Part shown: positions 34,544 through 42,880 of the stretch, piece by piece
Numbering within the stretch: position 1 is the stretch's first letter
Layout: the number at the start of each line of letters is the position of its first letter
Assembly: GCA_963775505.1 (NCBI GenBank)
Contig: CAVZIL010000003.1
Location: 1-64,000, forward strand
From: JAIBJN01 sp963775505
GTDB taxonomy: Bacteria; Actinomycetota; Thermoleophilia; Gaiellales; Gaiellaceae
Direction: 5' to 3'
Length of the DNA stretch: 64,000 nucleotides
Position numbers and translations under genes: made by a program
The notes under the pieces: model-generated
Databases searched by the model: none
What the model was told of the DNA's origin: nothing
Seen by the model: the letters and a program-made list of their open reading frames with translations, nothing else

Positions 34544-35408
34544 GCCGCCACCGTATCGGAACCCGTCGAAGCGCCTCTGGTACGCGATCTCGCTGCCGGA
34601 GCGGGCGGTCCGCGCGCTCGTGGGCACGCTCGGAGGGCTGCTCCACGAGAGCGCTCAGGTGGTCCTGCCCCGCTTCGTGCGCCGTTCGCGGCTCTACGAG
34701 GCGACGGCGAAGAACGCGCTGCGGATCGCCGTCGAGGCGGTCGGGCGCGTGGAGCCGGCGGAGCCTCCCGAGGTCTCCGCGACGGAGATCACCAAGCGCA
34801 AGGCCGCCGGGAACGTGGTCGAGCTCGGCTCGATCGCGGCCTTCGGCTTCTCGCCGCTCTGGCTTCTGGCGGCGGCCTCCGACGTCGTGCACGGCTCGCG
34901 GGTCTACCTCGCGTCCTTCGTGGACGAGCTGAAGCGCGCCGGCGTCCTGGCCGAGGAGCGCGAGATCGCCTCCGTCGACGAGCTCCTCGAGGTGCTGGAG
35001 AACGCCTCGGGCCGCACCGCGGGGCTGATCGACGTCCCGCCGCTCGAGCTCGCCGAGCTGCGCTCGACGCTCGGCGAGTTCCGGGCCGACGCGTCGGGCC
35101 TTCCCGGCCCGAAGGAGCTCGCTTCGCTCTACGGCGGGCTCCGGGCCGAGGCCGCCCGCGAGCGCGGCTCGCTCCTCGAGGTGTCCGTCGGGATGGGGAT
35201 GGCCTTCCTGCTCTCGGCCAGGAACGTGACGAGCACGCACCTCGCGATCCCCTACCGCGAGGACTGGGCGCCCCTACGCCGCGAGGGCTTCGCCGCCTAC
35301 GCGCGCCGGGTGGGCGCGCCGTACGCACGGGCCGTCGGCGGCCACTTCGACCCGAAGCGGCCGTCGTGGACGGAACGCCTGCTTCTCAAGCTGGCAAAGG
35401 CTCGTTAG
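34542..35408 (+). CDS. Protein of unknown function with a central hydrophobic segment
   Basis: A 288-residue protein. RLWYAISLPERAVRALVGTL opens it; a conserved-looking block TAKNALRIAVEAVGRVEP and NVVELGSIAAFGFSPLWLLAA with a possible membrane-buried helix follows, then an acidic helical region and VGMGMAFLLSARNVTSTHLA. I do not recognise a family. The ATG at 34542 overlaps the cyclophilin ATG head to head; a later start would leave more room for promoters but the frame has no obvious alternative before the conserved-looking region. Confidence 0.6.
   Translation: MPPPYRNPSKRLWYAISLPERAVRALVGTLGGLLHESAQVVLPRFVRRSRLYEATAKNALRIAVEAVGRVEPAEPPEVSATEITKRKAAGNVVELGSIAAFGFSPLWLLAAASDVVHGSRVYLASFVDELKRAGVLAEEREIASVDELLEVLENASGRTAGLIDVPPLELAELRSTLGEFRADASGLPGPKELASLYGGLRAEAARERGSLLEVSVGMGMAFLLSARNVTSTHLAIPYREDWAPLRREGFAAYARRVGAPYARAVGGHFDPKRPSWTERLLLKLAKAR
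34550..34555 (-). promoter_or_regulatory. Putative -10 box for the cyclophilin gene
   Basis: TACGGT on the minus strand, 6 nt before the ATG at 34543, inside the opening codons of the divergent gene. No Shine-Dalgarno. Confidence 0.4.
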
Positions 35409-35492
35409 CCCAAACCTCTAGCAATCTCCGCAAAAGCTCCTACAGTCTCAGTAGGGACCCGCGCTGCTTGCGGCCGGTGAGGGGAGGCGCGT

Positions 35493-36599
35493 TTGCCTAC
35501 TGCGGAGACTACGACCTGGATCGCCGTTGGCGCGTCCGTGCTGGCGGTACTCCTGCTGATGCTCTCGATCGTCCTCGCGCTGCGTCTTCGGCGCGGCGGC
35601 GACGCAGCGGCACGCTCCCGGCACGAGGTCGAGCTGGCCTGGGAGGAGGCCCGGCGGGAGCGCGCCGCCTCCACCCGGGCGCGGAGCGAGCTCCACTGGC
35701 TTCGCAACCTCGCCGACACTGGAGCGTCGGAGTCGCTCGACGGCGCGCTGCGGCGCGTGCTCGAGTCGGCGACCGGGCTGGGCGAGTCGGCGGCGGCCAT
35801 GCTCGTCCTTCCGCAGGCCGGCGAGGAGCCGCTCGTGGCGATCTTCGGGCTCTCGCCGGAGGAGTCCTTCCGCGAGCTGCTCGGCCTGCCTCCGGGCGGA
35901 AGCGAGGCACGCGCCATCAGCCTCGGCTACCGCTACACCGAGGAGGAGGCCGCGCGCGACGAGTTCCGCCTGAGCGGCGGCCTCGCGCTTCCCGTTGTCG
36001 ACCGGGACGGCGGGCGCCTCGGGACGCTCGCCGTCTTCTGGCGTCGCGTCGAGCACGAGGCGACGGAGGAGCAGCTGGAGCGGCTCGAAGGCCTGGCCGG
36101 GGCGCTGGGTCCCTGGCTCCGCAACGTCTTTCGCTTCGAGGAGGTCCGGCGCGCCGCCGACCTGGACGCGACAGGGCTCCCCGGGCGCCGCACTCTGCGC
36201 GAGGCGCTCGCCGTCGAGTGCGCCCGGGCGCGGCGCTACTCCCATCCTCTCAGCCTCTTGCTCCTACGCGCGACGGGAGAGCCGGAGAGCGTGCAAACGG
36301 CCGCGGAGCGTCTTCCCACGGACGTGCGCATGCCCGACCGCGTCCATCACCTCGGCGAGGGTCGCTTCGCGGTCGTGCTCCCGGAGTCGTCGCTCGTCGA
36401 CGCCGAGCGTCTCTCGCGGAGGCTCCGCCTGGCGCTGGGCGAAGGGCGCACGCCGGCAGCGTTCGTCGAGCTTCGGTTCGAGGACGACGCCGTGTCCCTG
36501 CTCGAGCGGGCCGAGTCCGCGCTCGCGGGCGCCGAGCTTCTTGCCGGCTCAGCCGGGATCGGCCCGAGGGCTGTTGAACCCGGCGGCCGGGGCGTTTAG
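35493..36599 (+). CDS. Membrane-anchored GAF / degenerate GGDEF protein
   Basis: A 368-residue protein: one membrane helix near residues 9-30 (WIAVGASVLAVLLLMLSIVL), a coiled coil, a GAF-like domain (about 70-210) and a C-terminal diguanylate-cyclase-like fold where the GGDEF site reads LGEGRFAVVLPES. The loss of the motif suggests no cyclase activity, possibly a receptor or pseudoenzyme. The TTG start at 35493 has GGGGAGG eight bases upstream. It ends two bases before the next gene. Confidence 0.72.
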   Translation: MPTAETTTWIAVGASVLAVLLLMLSIVLALRLRRGGDAAARSRHEVELAWEEARRERAASTRARSELHWLRNLADTGASESLDGALRRVLESATGLGESAAAMLVLPQAGEEPLVAIFGLSPEESFRELLGLPPGGSEARAISLGYRYTEEEAARDEFRLSGGLALPVVDRDGGRLGTLAVFWRRVEHEATEEQLERLEGLAGALGPWLRNVFRFEEVRRAADLDATGLPGRRTLREALAVECARARRYSHPLSLLLLRATGEPESVQTAAERLPTDVRMPDRVHHLGEGRFAVVLPESSLVDAERLSRRLRLALGEGRTPAAFVELRFEDDAVSLLERAESALAGAELLAGSAGIGPRAVEPGGRGV

Positions 36600-36601
36600 G
36601 T

Positions 36602-37192
36602 TTGCGGCGGCGTACCGTGGCGACGATTCTCGAGCTTGCGGACTATGCGGACGTCTCCGCGGAGAACGTCCTGCGCGTCGTTCACGGCGAGCCCGTCAGC
36701 GAAGAGGTCGAGCGGCGTGTCTACGCCGCCATCGACGCGCTCGGCGTGCCTCCCTATCCGCGCCAGGTCGAGGTTCTGCCGGCGGTTCCTCCGGGCGCCT
36801 CGAGCGACGAGCTCCTGCAGCGCTTCCAGGCGACGGCGGCGGAGCTGGGGGCCACCCTCCCGGAAGGGGTCGGCTCGGTCGTCTACGAGGCCCTCCGGGT
36901 CGAGATTCGGCCGGTCGCGCAGCACGTCGCCGAGCTCGGCGCCCTCTTCGAGCAGATGCTGGCGCGGCTCGACCAGGTCTCGACGAGCGTCGAGGACGAG
37001 CGCCGCGACCGGCTCCAGGACGTCGCGCTGCTCACGGAGCTCGTGACATCGGGTTGGCGCTCGGTCGACCGCCGCCTGGCGCGGCTCGAGAAGATCGTGG
37101 CCCGCATCGAAACGCGGCCGAACGGCCGCCGGGAGAGCCGCCTCTACCGGGTCGACGACGCGCCCGGCGGCCCCCCAGCGAGTAGCTCCTAG
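36602..37192 (+). CDS. LacI-type HTH joined to a coiled coil
   Basis: A 196-residue protein whose first 50 residues resemble a LacI-family DNA-binding domain (TVATILELADYADVSAENVL then VSEEVERRVYAAIDALG) but which lacks the sugar-binding domain. The rest is helical, with GALFEQMLARLDQVSTSVED and further heptad-like stretches, and a proline/serine tail. It follows the degenerate GGDEF gene by two bases, suggesting one operon and possibly a DNA-binding output of that signal. A TTG start (36602) or GTG at 36617 are both possible. Confidence 0.62.
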   Translation: MRRRTVATILELADYADVSAENVLRVVHGEPVSEEVERRVYAAIDALGVPPYPRQVEVLPAVPPGASSDELLQRFQATAAELGATLPEGVGSVVYEALRVEIRPVAQHVAELGALFEQMLARLDQVSTSVEDERRDRLQDVALLTELVTSGWRSVDRRLARLEKIVARIETRPNGRRESRLYRVDDAPGGPPASSS

Positions 37193-37212
37193 GCGCTCCT
37201 CCCCTTCCGGGC

Positions 37213-37722
37213 TCAGTCCTCCTCGGGCTCCTCGCTCCCTTCCTTGCGCTCCTCGTCGTCGCGCACGCGCCGCGTCGAGATCCAGCGCGCGTGCTCCTGC
37301 GAGATAAGCCCCTCGATGCGCTCGGCGAGCAGGCGGAGCGCGTTCCTCGAGTGCGCGTACGCGTCGGCGCGCGCCAGGTAGAGGTACTTCTCGTGCTTCA
37401 GCGACTCGGCGGTGGAGCGATACGTGATCCAGTTCTTGTGGTACTGGTAGGCCTGGAGCAGGCCTTCGACCACCACGACGATGCCGCCGAGGATGCCGGC
37501 CACGTAGACGGGGACGTCGAAGGCCGCGACGACCGGGATCGCGGCGGCGCCGGCGATCACGACCGCCTTCAGGCCCTTGTAGCGGAGCTGACACTCCCGG
37601 CTCTTGGCGTCGTACCAGGCGATCTGCTCGTCCAGGCGCTGGAGCGTCGGATTCGGGCCCTCGACGGACACGGCGGTCGCGGCCGCCTCGAGATCCCTGA
37701 CCCGCTGCTCGCTCACGGCCAT
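37213..37722 (-). CDS. DUF4231-like two-span membrane protein
   Basis: A 169-residue protein with two adjacent membrane helices (AVVIAGAAAIPVVAAF and YVAGILGGIVVVVEGLLQAY) followed by the conserved-looking YQYHKNWITYRSTAESLKHE, typical of the DUF4231/SLATT group. The tail is acidic. SLATT-type proteins often work with effector domains in nucleotide-second-messenger systems; nothing of the kind is fused here. GGAGGAGGT precedes the ATG. Confidence 0.78.
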   Translation of the reverse strand: MAVSEQRVRDLEAAATAVSVEGPNPTLQRLDEQIAWYDAKSRECQLRYKGLKAVVIAGAAAIPVVAAFDVPVYVAGILGGIVVVVEGLLQAYQYHKNWITYRSTAESLKHEKYLYLARADAYAHSRNALRLLAERIEGLISQEHARWISTRRVRDDEERKEGSEEPEED

Positions 37723-37802
37723 TCGCAGACCTCCTCCCTTGCGTCCTCAGGCCGCCCTGGAGTGTACGAGCCGCCCGGGCCAGCGGCAAGATCGCGCTAG
37801 TA

Positions 37803-38225
37803 CTAGGAGCGAAGCGCAGCGACGACGGAGGCGACGCCGGCGGCGACCAGGGCGAGCGCGCCGACCAGGCCGGTGATGCGGAGGAGCGCCGAGACGCCGG
37901 CGTTCACGTCCGACGCGACGGGGTCGAACGGCTCCCCCAGGCCGCCGACGACGTAGAGGCAGCCCACGAGAGCCAGGCCCGCGCCGGCCACGACCTGCCA
38001 GACCCGCCTCTTCACCAGGGCGAGCGCCGTGAGCGCCGCCTGCGCGAGCATCGGGGCGAGCGGGGGCGTGAAGAGCGTCCCCCGCGTGACCCACTCGCCG
38101 GAGACGTCGTCCGGGTTGCCCACGTCCCGGAACTCGGCCGCCCAGCCATGGTCGATGGCGACGACGGTGATGATCAGCCAGAACCCGAGCAGAAGCGCCG
38201 AGATCGGCACGAGCAGTCTCGCCAT
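37803..38225 (-). CDS. Four-span membrane protein of unknown function
   Basis: A 140-residue, mostly hydrophobic protein: LLVPISALLLGFWLIITVVA, PPLAPMLAQAALTALALV, VVAGAGLALVGCLYVVGG and GLVGALALVAAGVASVVAAL. The ATG at 38225 is preferred over an upstream one because it lies one base after the stop of the cupin gene and starts the first helix cleanly. Function unknown. Confidence 0.7.
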   Translation of the reverse strand: MARLLVPISALLLGFWLIITVVAIDHGWAAEFRDVGNPDDVSGEWVTRGTLFTPPLAPMLAQAALTALALVKRRVWQVVAGAGLALVGCLYVVGGLGEPFDPVASDVNAGVSALLRITGLVGALALVAAGVASVVAALRS

Positions 38226-38226
38226 G

Positions 38227-38763
38227 TCAGAACTGCGGCAGGTCGCCGTCCCGGTACGGGCGCTCCACCGGGTCCGGGAAGCGCGCGTAAGCCTCCTTCC
38301 CGGTATCCGTCGGCTCGAGAACGCTCGCCCCGTGGGCTCCCGCGACCTCATTGCGGGGATAGAGCACCTTGGAGCCCGGCTTGCGCGCCCCCACCCCAAC
38401 CACGACGCACGGTCCGTCCCCGGCACCCACGAGGACGTGCTCGGTCCAGGCCGGAGAGTGGAAGAAGTCCCACGCGCCGAGCCGTCGCTCCTCGCCCTCG
38501 ACGAGGAGCAGGCACTCCCCCGAGAGGACGAGGAAGTCCTCCTGGGCGTCCTCGCCGTGGTACATGCAGCCGGGCTGCCCGGGCTTCAGGACACTGATGT
38601 TGATCCCGAGCTCCGGAAAGCGCTCGTCGCCTTCGAACGTGCAATAGCGGTCGAACACCTCGCTCTCTGACCAGCGCGCCTCGCGCGCGTTGACGACGAA
38701 CCAGCCTTCGCCATCCGGCACGAGGCCGTTCTCCGTCGGGACCAGCCGTGCTTCTTCGACCAT
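38227..38763 (-). CDS. Cupin domain protein
   Basis: A 178-residue single cupin. CMYHGEDAQEDFLVLSGECL gives the first metal motif (H, E, E) and GAWDFFHSPAWTEHVLVGAG the second with the last His. Such proteins bind metal or small acids, or act as isomerases or dioxygenases; none is indicated. The ATG at 38763 has GAGAGGAGGT before it. It is divergent from the ATP-grasp-like gene 47 bp away. Confidence 0.82.
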   Translation of the reverse strand: MVEEARLVPTENGLVPDGEGWFVVNAREARWSESEVFDRYCTFEGDERFPELGINISVLKPGQPGCMYHGEDAQEDFLVLSGECLLLVEGEERRLGAWDFFHSPAWTEHVLVGAGDGPCVVVGVGARKPGSKVLYPRNEVAGAHGASVLEPTDTGKEAYARFPDPVERPYRDGDLPQF

Positions 38764-38793
38764 GCGGACCTCCTCTCGGGAACCGTAGGAGCC

Positions 38794-38799
38794 TAGACT
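38794..38799 (+). promoter_or_regulatory. Putative -10 box for the ATP-grasp-like gene
   Basis: TAGACT, 11 nt before the ATG at 38811, identical to the box at 27474. No Shine-Dalgarno. Confidence 0.3.
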
Positions 38800-38810
38800 C
38801 CTCGCGTCAT

Positions 38811-40049
38811 ATGGCAAGGCGCCACCTGATCGGCCTCCTGCTCGCCACCGAGGAGGACTGGCCGAGCGCGTTCGAGGCCATCCTCGGGAAGCTCGGCCCG
38901 CTGCGGTACGGCGGCCAGGCGCACGAGCTGAACGCCGCACGAATTCTGAACCAGCCGTTCGACCTCCGTTCGAAGCCGCCCCACACGCTCGTCATCGACC
39001 GCCTGTCCTGGTGGTACGACCTGCCGCGCGAGTGGCTGAAGAAGATCGCGCTCGTGGACGACGTGTACCTCCTCAACAACCCGTTCACCTTCCAGGCCAT
39101 GGAGAAGCACGCCGCCTACTGCGCGATGATGCGGCTCGGCCTGCGCGTGCCGGAGACGTGGCTCCTCCCGCACAAGCTCCCTCCCGACAATCCGCGGTAC
39201 GTGCCCATGGCGGAGCGGTACAACCCGGAGTTCGACCTCGAGCAGATCGGCGAGCTCGTCGGGTATCCGCTCTACATGAAGCCCTTCGACGGAGGCATGT
39301 GGGTCGGCGTCACCCGCGTCACAGGCCCCGACGAGCTGCAAAGGGCCTACGACGAGTCGGGCGAGCGGATGATGCACCTCCAGGCGAGCGTGGACGACTT
39401 CGACGTCTTCACGCGCAGCCTCTCGATCGGGCCGCAAACGAGGGTCACGCGCTACGACCCGGGCGCCCACGGCCACTATCGCTACCAGGTGGACGACGGC
39501 TTCCTTGCGCCCGACCTCGAGGCCGAGGTCGGGCTGATCAGCCGCATCGTCAACGCGTTCTTCCGCTGGGAGTTCAACTCCTGCGAGACGATCGTCAAGG
39601 ACGGGCGGGCGCATCCCATCGACTATGCGAATGCCTCGCCCGACATCGCGCTCGTCAGCCTCCACTACCACTTCCCGTGGGCGATTCGCTCGCTGGTCGC
39701 CTGGTGTGCGTTCTGCTCGGTGAGCGGGCGTTCGATGCGGCTGAACCAGCGGACGAGGGAGTACTTCGAGATCGGCGACCGCGACGACCTCTCCTACGAG
39801 GAGAAGCTGGCGCGCTACGCGGAGCTCGCCGACGGGTACTTTCAGACGGCCGAGTTCGAGGAGTTCCGCGCGGTCGCTCTCCCCCACCTCGACGAGCTCA
39901 CCGTCGACTACGTCGAGAGCGCCGCCTTCGACGACCTCGTGGTCACAGCCATCCGGCTCGAGGTCGAACCCGACCGGCACGAGGAGATGATCGAGCGCTG
40001 CCGCGCGCTCACGCGGCAGTGGGCGGCCGACGAGCGGGCCGCCGCCTAG
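38811..40049 (+). CDS. ATP-grasp-like protein of unknown substrate
   Basis: A 412-residue cytoplasmic protein. VYLLNNPFTFQAMEKHAAYC and LGLRVPETWLLPH resemble the pre-ATP-grasp region of RimK/carboxylate-amine ligases. YPLYMKPFDGGMWVGVTRV is a plausible nucleotide-binding strand-loop, and DGRAHPIDYANASPDIALVS a metal-binding C-terminal strand. The family is not one I can name. Ligation of an acid to an amine is the usual activity. The final codons overlap the next, opposing gene by 4 bp. Confidence 0.6.
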   Translation: MARRHLIGLLLATEEDWPSAFEAILGKLGPLRYGGQAHELNAARILNQPFDLRSKPPHTLVIDRLSWWYDLPREWLKKIALVDDVYLLNNPFTFQAMEKHAAYCAMMRLGLRVPETWLLPHKLPPDNPRYVPMAERYNPEFDLEQIGELVGYPLYMKPFDGGMWVGVTRVTGPDELQRAYDESGERMMHLQASVDDFDVFTRSLSIGPQTRVTRYDPGAHGHYRYQVDDGFLAPDLEAEVGLISRIVNAFFRWEFNSCETIVKDGRAHPIDYANASPDIALVSLHYHFPWAIRSLVAWCAFCSVSGRSMRLNQRTREYFEIGDRDDLSYEEKLARYAELADGYFQTAEFEEFRAVALPHLDELTVDYVESAAFDDLVVTAIRLEVEPDRHEEMIERCRALTRQWAADERAAA

Positions 40050-40583
40050 CCTTCGGAGCCGGACTGCGCGGCGGCGCAGTCCTCGTTCGACTCGAGCTCC
40101 TGGCCCAGCTCTCCGGTCTCGACCTGCTCGAGCTGGTCGAGGGAGCCCTGCAGCTCCTGCTCGAGCTGGCCGACCTGCGCGGCCGCCGTCCCGGCCTGGG
40201 CGATCAGGTCCTGCAGCGAGTCGGCGCCCTCGAACGTGGAGCGGAGCCCGTCGGCGGTCGTCTGGATGCTGGACGTCATGGAGTCGACGATGTCGGCAAC
40301 CTCCTGACCGGCCTCGGTCTCCGGAGCGCCGAGGTCCTCGACCTCGTCGACGAACGACTCCGTCGCCTCGAGGCCCTCGTCCACAGCTCCCTGGATCGAG
40401 TCCTCGTTGAGGTCGGACGGGCTCTGGAACTGGCTGACGATCTCCTCGAGCGACGAGCGCCAGTCGGCGGCCGCCGAGCAGAAGTCGTTCGCCCAGGCTT
40501 CGCTCGAGGACTCGTCCTCGCCCCCGCAGCCGGCGGCCACGCACGACCACGGCGGCGGCACAGATCAGCATCGCTCGGATCAC
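40046..40583 (-). CDS. Putative lipoprotein, one frameshift near its start
   Basis: From the GTG at 40583 the frame reads VIRAMLICAAAVVV, then an extra base near 40543 moves it to VAAGCGGEDESS, giving a proper lipobox (VAAGC). The mature part is acidic and helical (LEQELQGSLDQLEQVETGEL) with two Cys that may pair (FCSAAA, NEDCAA). Without the repair the product would lack a signal peptide. Family unknown. Coding frame and hydrophobicity both support the bridging. Confidence 0.65.
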
Positions 40584-40610
40584 ATCGACTCCCTTCTCCT
40601 GTGATTATCC

Positions 40611-41147
40611 GTGCCGATGGCGCGGGCCGTCGACTCGAGCCCCTCCGACACGCTGCTCACGCGGCTCTTCTACGGTACCCGCGAGCGTATCGCGGGCACG
40701 ATCTACGGGACGATCCTCGTCATGGCGGTGCTGGCGGCCGGCGCCGACAACACCACGATCGACGCGTGGGAGCTGGACGTGATCATGGTCTCGACCGTGC
40801 TCGTGCTGTGGGCCGCACACGTGTACGCGCATGCGATCGGGGACAGCGTCACGAGGGGGGAGCGCCTCAGCCGCAGAGCAATCACCGGCGTGGCTCGGCG
40901 GGAGAGCTCGATCGCGCTCGCCGGGGTCGTCCCCGGGGTCGTGCTGCTCCTCGGCGTCCTAGGGCTCTACAGCGACTCGACAGCCGTGTCGGTCGCGCTC
41001 GGGCTCTGCATGGTCACTCTCGGCATCCAGGGAGTGCGCTACGCGCGCGTGGCTCGTCTGAGCGCCCTCGCCACGGCCGTGTTCGTCATGGCCAACCTGG
41101 CGCTCGGCCTCCTGATCGTCACCCTGAAGGTCACGCTCGCGGGCTGA
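40611..41147 (+). CDS. Membrane protein of unknown function
   Basis: A 178-residue protein (176 if ATG 40617 is used) with five probable helices, including GTIYGTILVMAVLAAGADN, VIMVSTVLVLWAAHVYAHAI, LAGVVPGVVLLLGVLGLYS and LATAVFVMANLALGLLIVTL. The exported loops are short. The AHVYAHAIGD segment is a possible metal or ligand site. It is divergent from the lipoprotein gene, 27 bp apart. Confidence 0.68.
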   Translation: MPMARAVDSSPSDTLLTRLFYGTRERIAGTIYGTILVMAVLAAGADNTTIDAWELDVIMVSTVLVLWAAHVYAHAIGDSVTRGERLSRRAITGVARRESSIALAGVVPGVVLLLGVLGLYSDSTAVSVALGLCMVTLGIQGVRYARVARLSALATAVFVMANLALGLLIVTLKVTLAG

Positions 41148-41189
41148 CGCGGGCTGCCGGTCGGCGCCTCCGGTCGTCTGGGGCCGCGC

Positions 41190-41195
41190 TAAGCT
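41190..41195 (+). promoter_or_regulatory. Putative -10 box for the diiron gene
   Basis: TAAGCT, 8 nt before the ATG at 41204; no Shine-Dalgarno. Confidence 0.4.
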
Positions 41196-41203
41196 GCCCG
41201 TAC

Positions 41204-42025
41204 ATGAGCGTGGAGCCGCTTCGGGTCGAGGCCGCGCCGGAGGGCGCCTCGGAGCAGCGCGCCGGCGTCATCCGCTACTACGAGCTCGCCAAGCGGGCCG
41301 AATGGCAGGTGCACGACGTGCCCTGGGGCGACATCCCCCCGATCCCCGAGACGCGAGGCTCGGCCGAGAAGAAGGCGCGCCGCCAGGACGTCTGGCGCTC
41401 GGTGATCACGCAGCAGTACCAGGCCGACATCCTCGCCGTGAAGATGGCCGCGCAGCTCCTGAACGCCGCGCCCCATCACGAGGCTCGCCTCTACTACTCG
41501 ACGATGGTGCAGGACGAGTCGCGCCACGTCGAGGCCTGGCTCAAGCTCCTCGGGGAGGTGGGCGGCGCCGCCGAGCGCGACCCGCACCTGGACGAGCTCG
41601 CCCGTATGTTCCTCGACGAGCTCGACCTGCTCGAGGAGAAGGTCTTCCTCATGCAGGTCTTCTTCGAGCGGCTGATCATCCCGCGCTTCCGGCTGATCGC
41701 CCGCTCCTCGCGCGGGACGATCCTCGAGGACGTCTGCAACCGGCTGACGATCGACGACGGCATCCACCACGGCGCCGGCATGGCCTACGAGCGCGTGCTC
41801 CTCGAGGACGCCACGAAAAGGACGAAGCAAAAACTCGTCGCGGCGGCGAACAGGATGCTCCCGATCTTCGTCGAGCACGCCCTCTGGCGGCCGCCGGCGC
41901 GCGCCTGGATCGGGCGCGCGATGCACGACCGGGACGTCCAGCGTCTCCGCGAGGACCTCGACGACGGCGTGCGCCTGGCGAACTCCCTGGGCCTCGACGT
42001 CAGCGACGTCGAGCTGCCGTACTAG
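41204..42025 (+). CDS. Ferritin-like diiron protein (AurF/ribonucleotide-reductase-like)
   Basis: A 273-residue helical protein. QYQADILAVKMAAQLL, TMVQDESRHVEAWLKLL (ExxH), VFFERLIIPRFRLIA and RLTIDDGIHHGAGMAYERVL place acidic and His residues at the spacings of a diiron four-helix bundle. Relatives include N-oxygenases and small radical-type reductases; substrate unknown. It overlaps the opposing YihY gene by 26 bp at the 3' ends. Confidence 0.75.
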   Translation: MSVEPLRVEAAPEGASEQRAGVIRYYELAKRAEWQVHDVPWGDIPPIPETRGSAEKKARRQDVWRSVITQQYQADILAVKMAAQLLNAAPHHEARLYYSTMVQDESRHVEAWLKLLGEVGGAAERDPHLDELARMFLDELDLLEEKVFLMQVFFERLIIPRFRLIARSSRGTILEDVCNRLTIDDGIHHGAGMAYERVLLEDATKRTKQKLVAAANRMLPIFVEHALWRPPARAWIGRAMHDRDVQRLREDLDDGVRLANSLGLDVSDVELPY

Positions 42026-42863
42026 AAACCGCCGGCCACACGGCGGCCAGCTGCGCGCCGAAGAGGAAGATGGCCGCGCAGAGGTAGACGAGGAAGAGGA
42101 AGCCGATCACGGCTGCGAGCGACCCGTAGACGAGGTTGTAGCTCGCGAACCTCGACAGGTAGATGCCGTAGCCGACCTGCGTCGCACCGATCGCGACCGC
42201 TGCGAGCAGCGAAGGCGCCCAGAGCTCGGCAAAGCGGGGGCGGACCGGCGGAACGTAGCGATAGAGAAGCAGGACGGTGGCGAAGACGAGAGCGAGGGAG
42301 ATCACAGCCTGGGCGACGTCGCCTGCGGCCGAGCCGAGACTCTCCATGCCGACGGCCGACCCGATCCTCTCGCCCAGGCGCTCGACGACCCTGACGGCGA
42401 GAGTCAACCCGAAGGCGACCAGCAGCAGGACGCCGGCGAGGAGAACGAGCACGAGATCGAAAGCCTTGCCACGCCACGCGCGTCGGCGCTCCGTGCCCCA
42501 GATGTTCGTGAGCGCCACGCGCAGCGAGCCCATCATGCCGCTCGCCGCCCACAGGACGCCGATGAGAGCGACCAGCCCCACCGCCGAGAGCGGCTGGCCC
42601 AGGCCGGAGATCGCCTCGTCCAGGCGGACGCTCCCCTCCGGCGAGAGGAGCAGGTTGTCGACGATCCAGGTGACGATCTCGTCCCGCCGCTGCGCGTTCT
42701 GGATCAGGAGCCCGAAGATCGAGACGAGGAAGATCGCCAGAGGGATCAGCGAGAAGAGGACGCGGTAGGCGATGGCCGCCGCGAGCTGGGGACACAGGTT
42801 GCGGCTGTAGGCGGCCGCGGCCTCCCGGCCCGCGTGCCAGAGGCGCCGAAGGCGGGCAGGCAT
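42000..42863 (-). CDS. YihY/UPF0761 family inner membrane protein
   Basis: A 287-residue protein with six helices. PQLAAAIAYRVLFSLIPLAI near the N-terminus, LWAASGMMGSLRVALTNIWG, LLLYRYVPPVRPRFAELWA and IYLSRFASYNLVYGSLAAVI are the recognised blocks of the YihY (formerly RNase BN) family. The molecular function is not settled. The ATG at 42863 sits 18 bp after the antiporter remnant's stop. Confidence 0.88.
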   Translation of the reverse strand: MPARLRRLWHAGREAAAAYSRNLCPQLAAAIAYRVLFSLIPLAIFLVSIFGLLIQNAQRRDEIVTWIVDNLLLSPEGSVRLDEAISGLGQPLSAVGLVALIGVLWAASGMMGSLRVALTNIWGTERRRAWRGKAFDLVLVLLAGVLLLVAFGLTLAVRVVERLGERIGSAVGMESLGSAAGDVAQAVISLALVFATVLLLYRYVPPVRPRFAELWAPSLLAAVAIGATQVGYGIYLSRFASYNLVYGSLAAVIGFLFLVYLCAAIFLFGAQLAAVWPAVSSTAARRR

Positions 42864-42880
42864 GCCCGGCCTCGTTCTCC

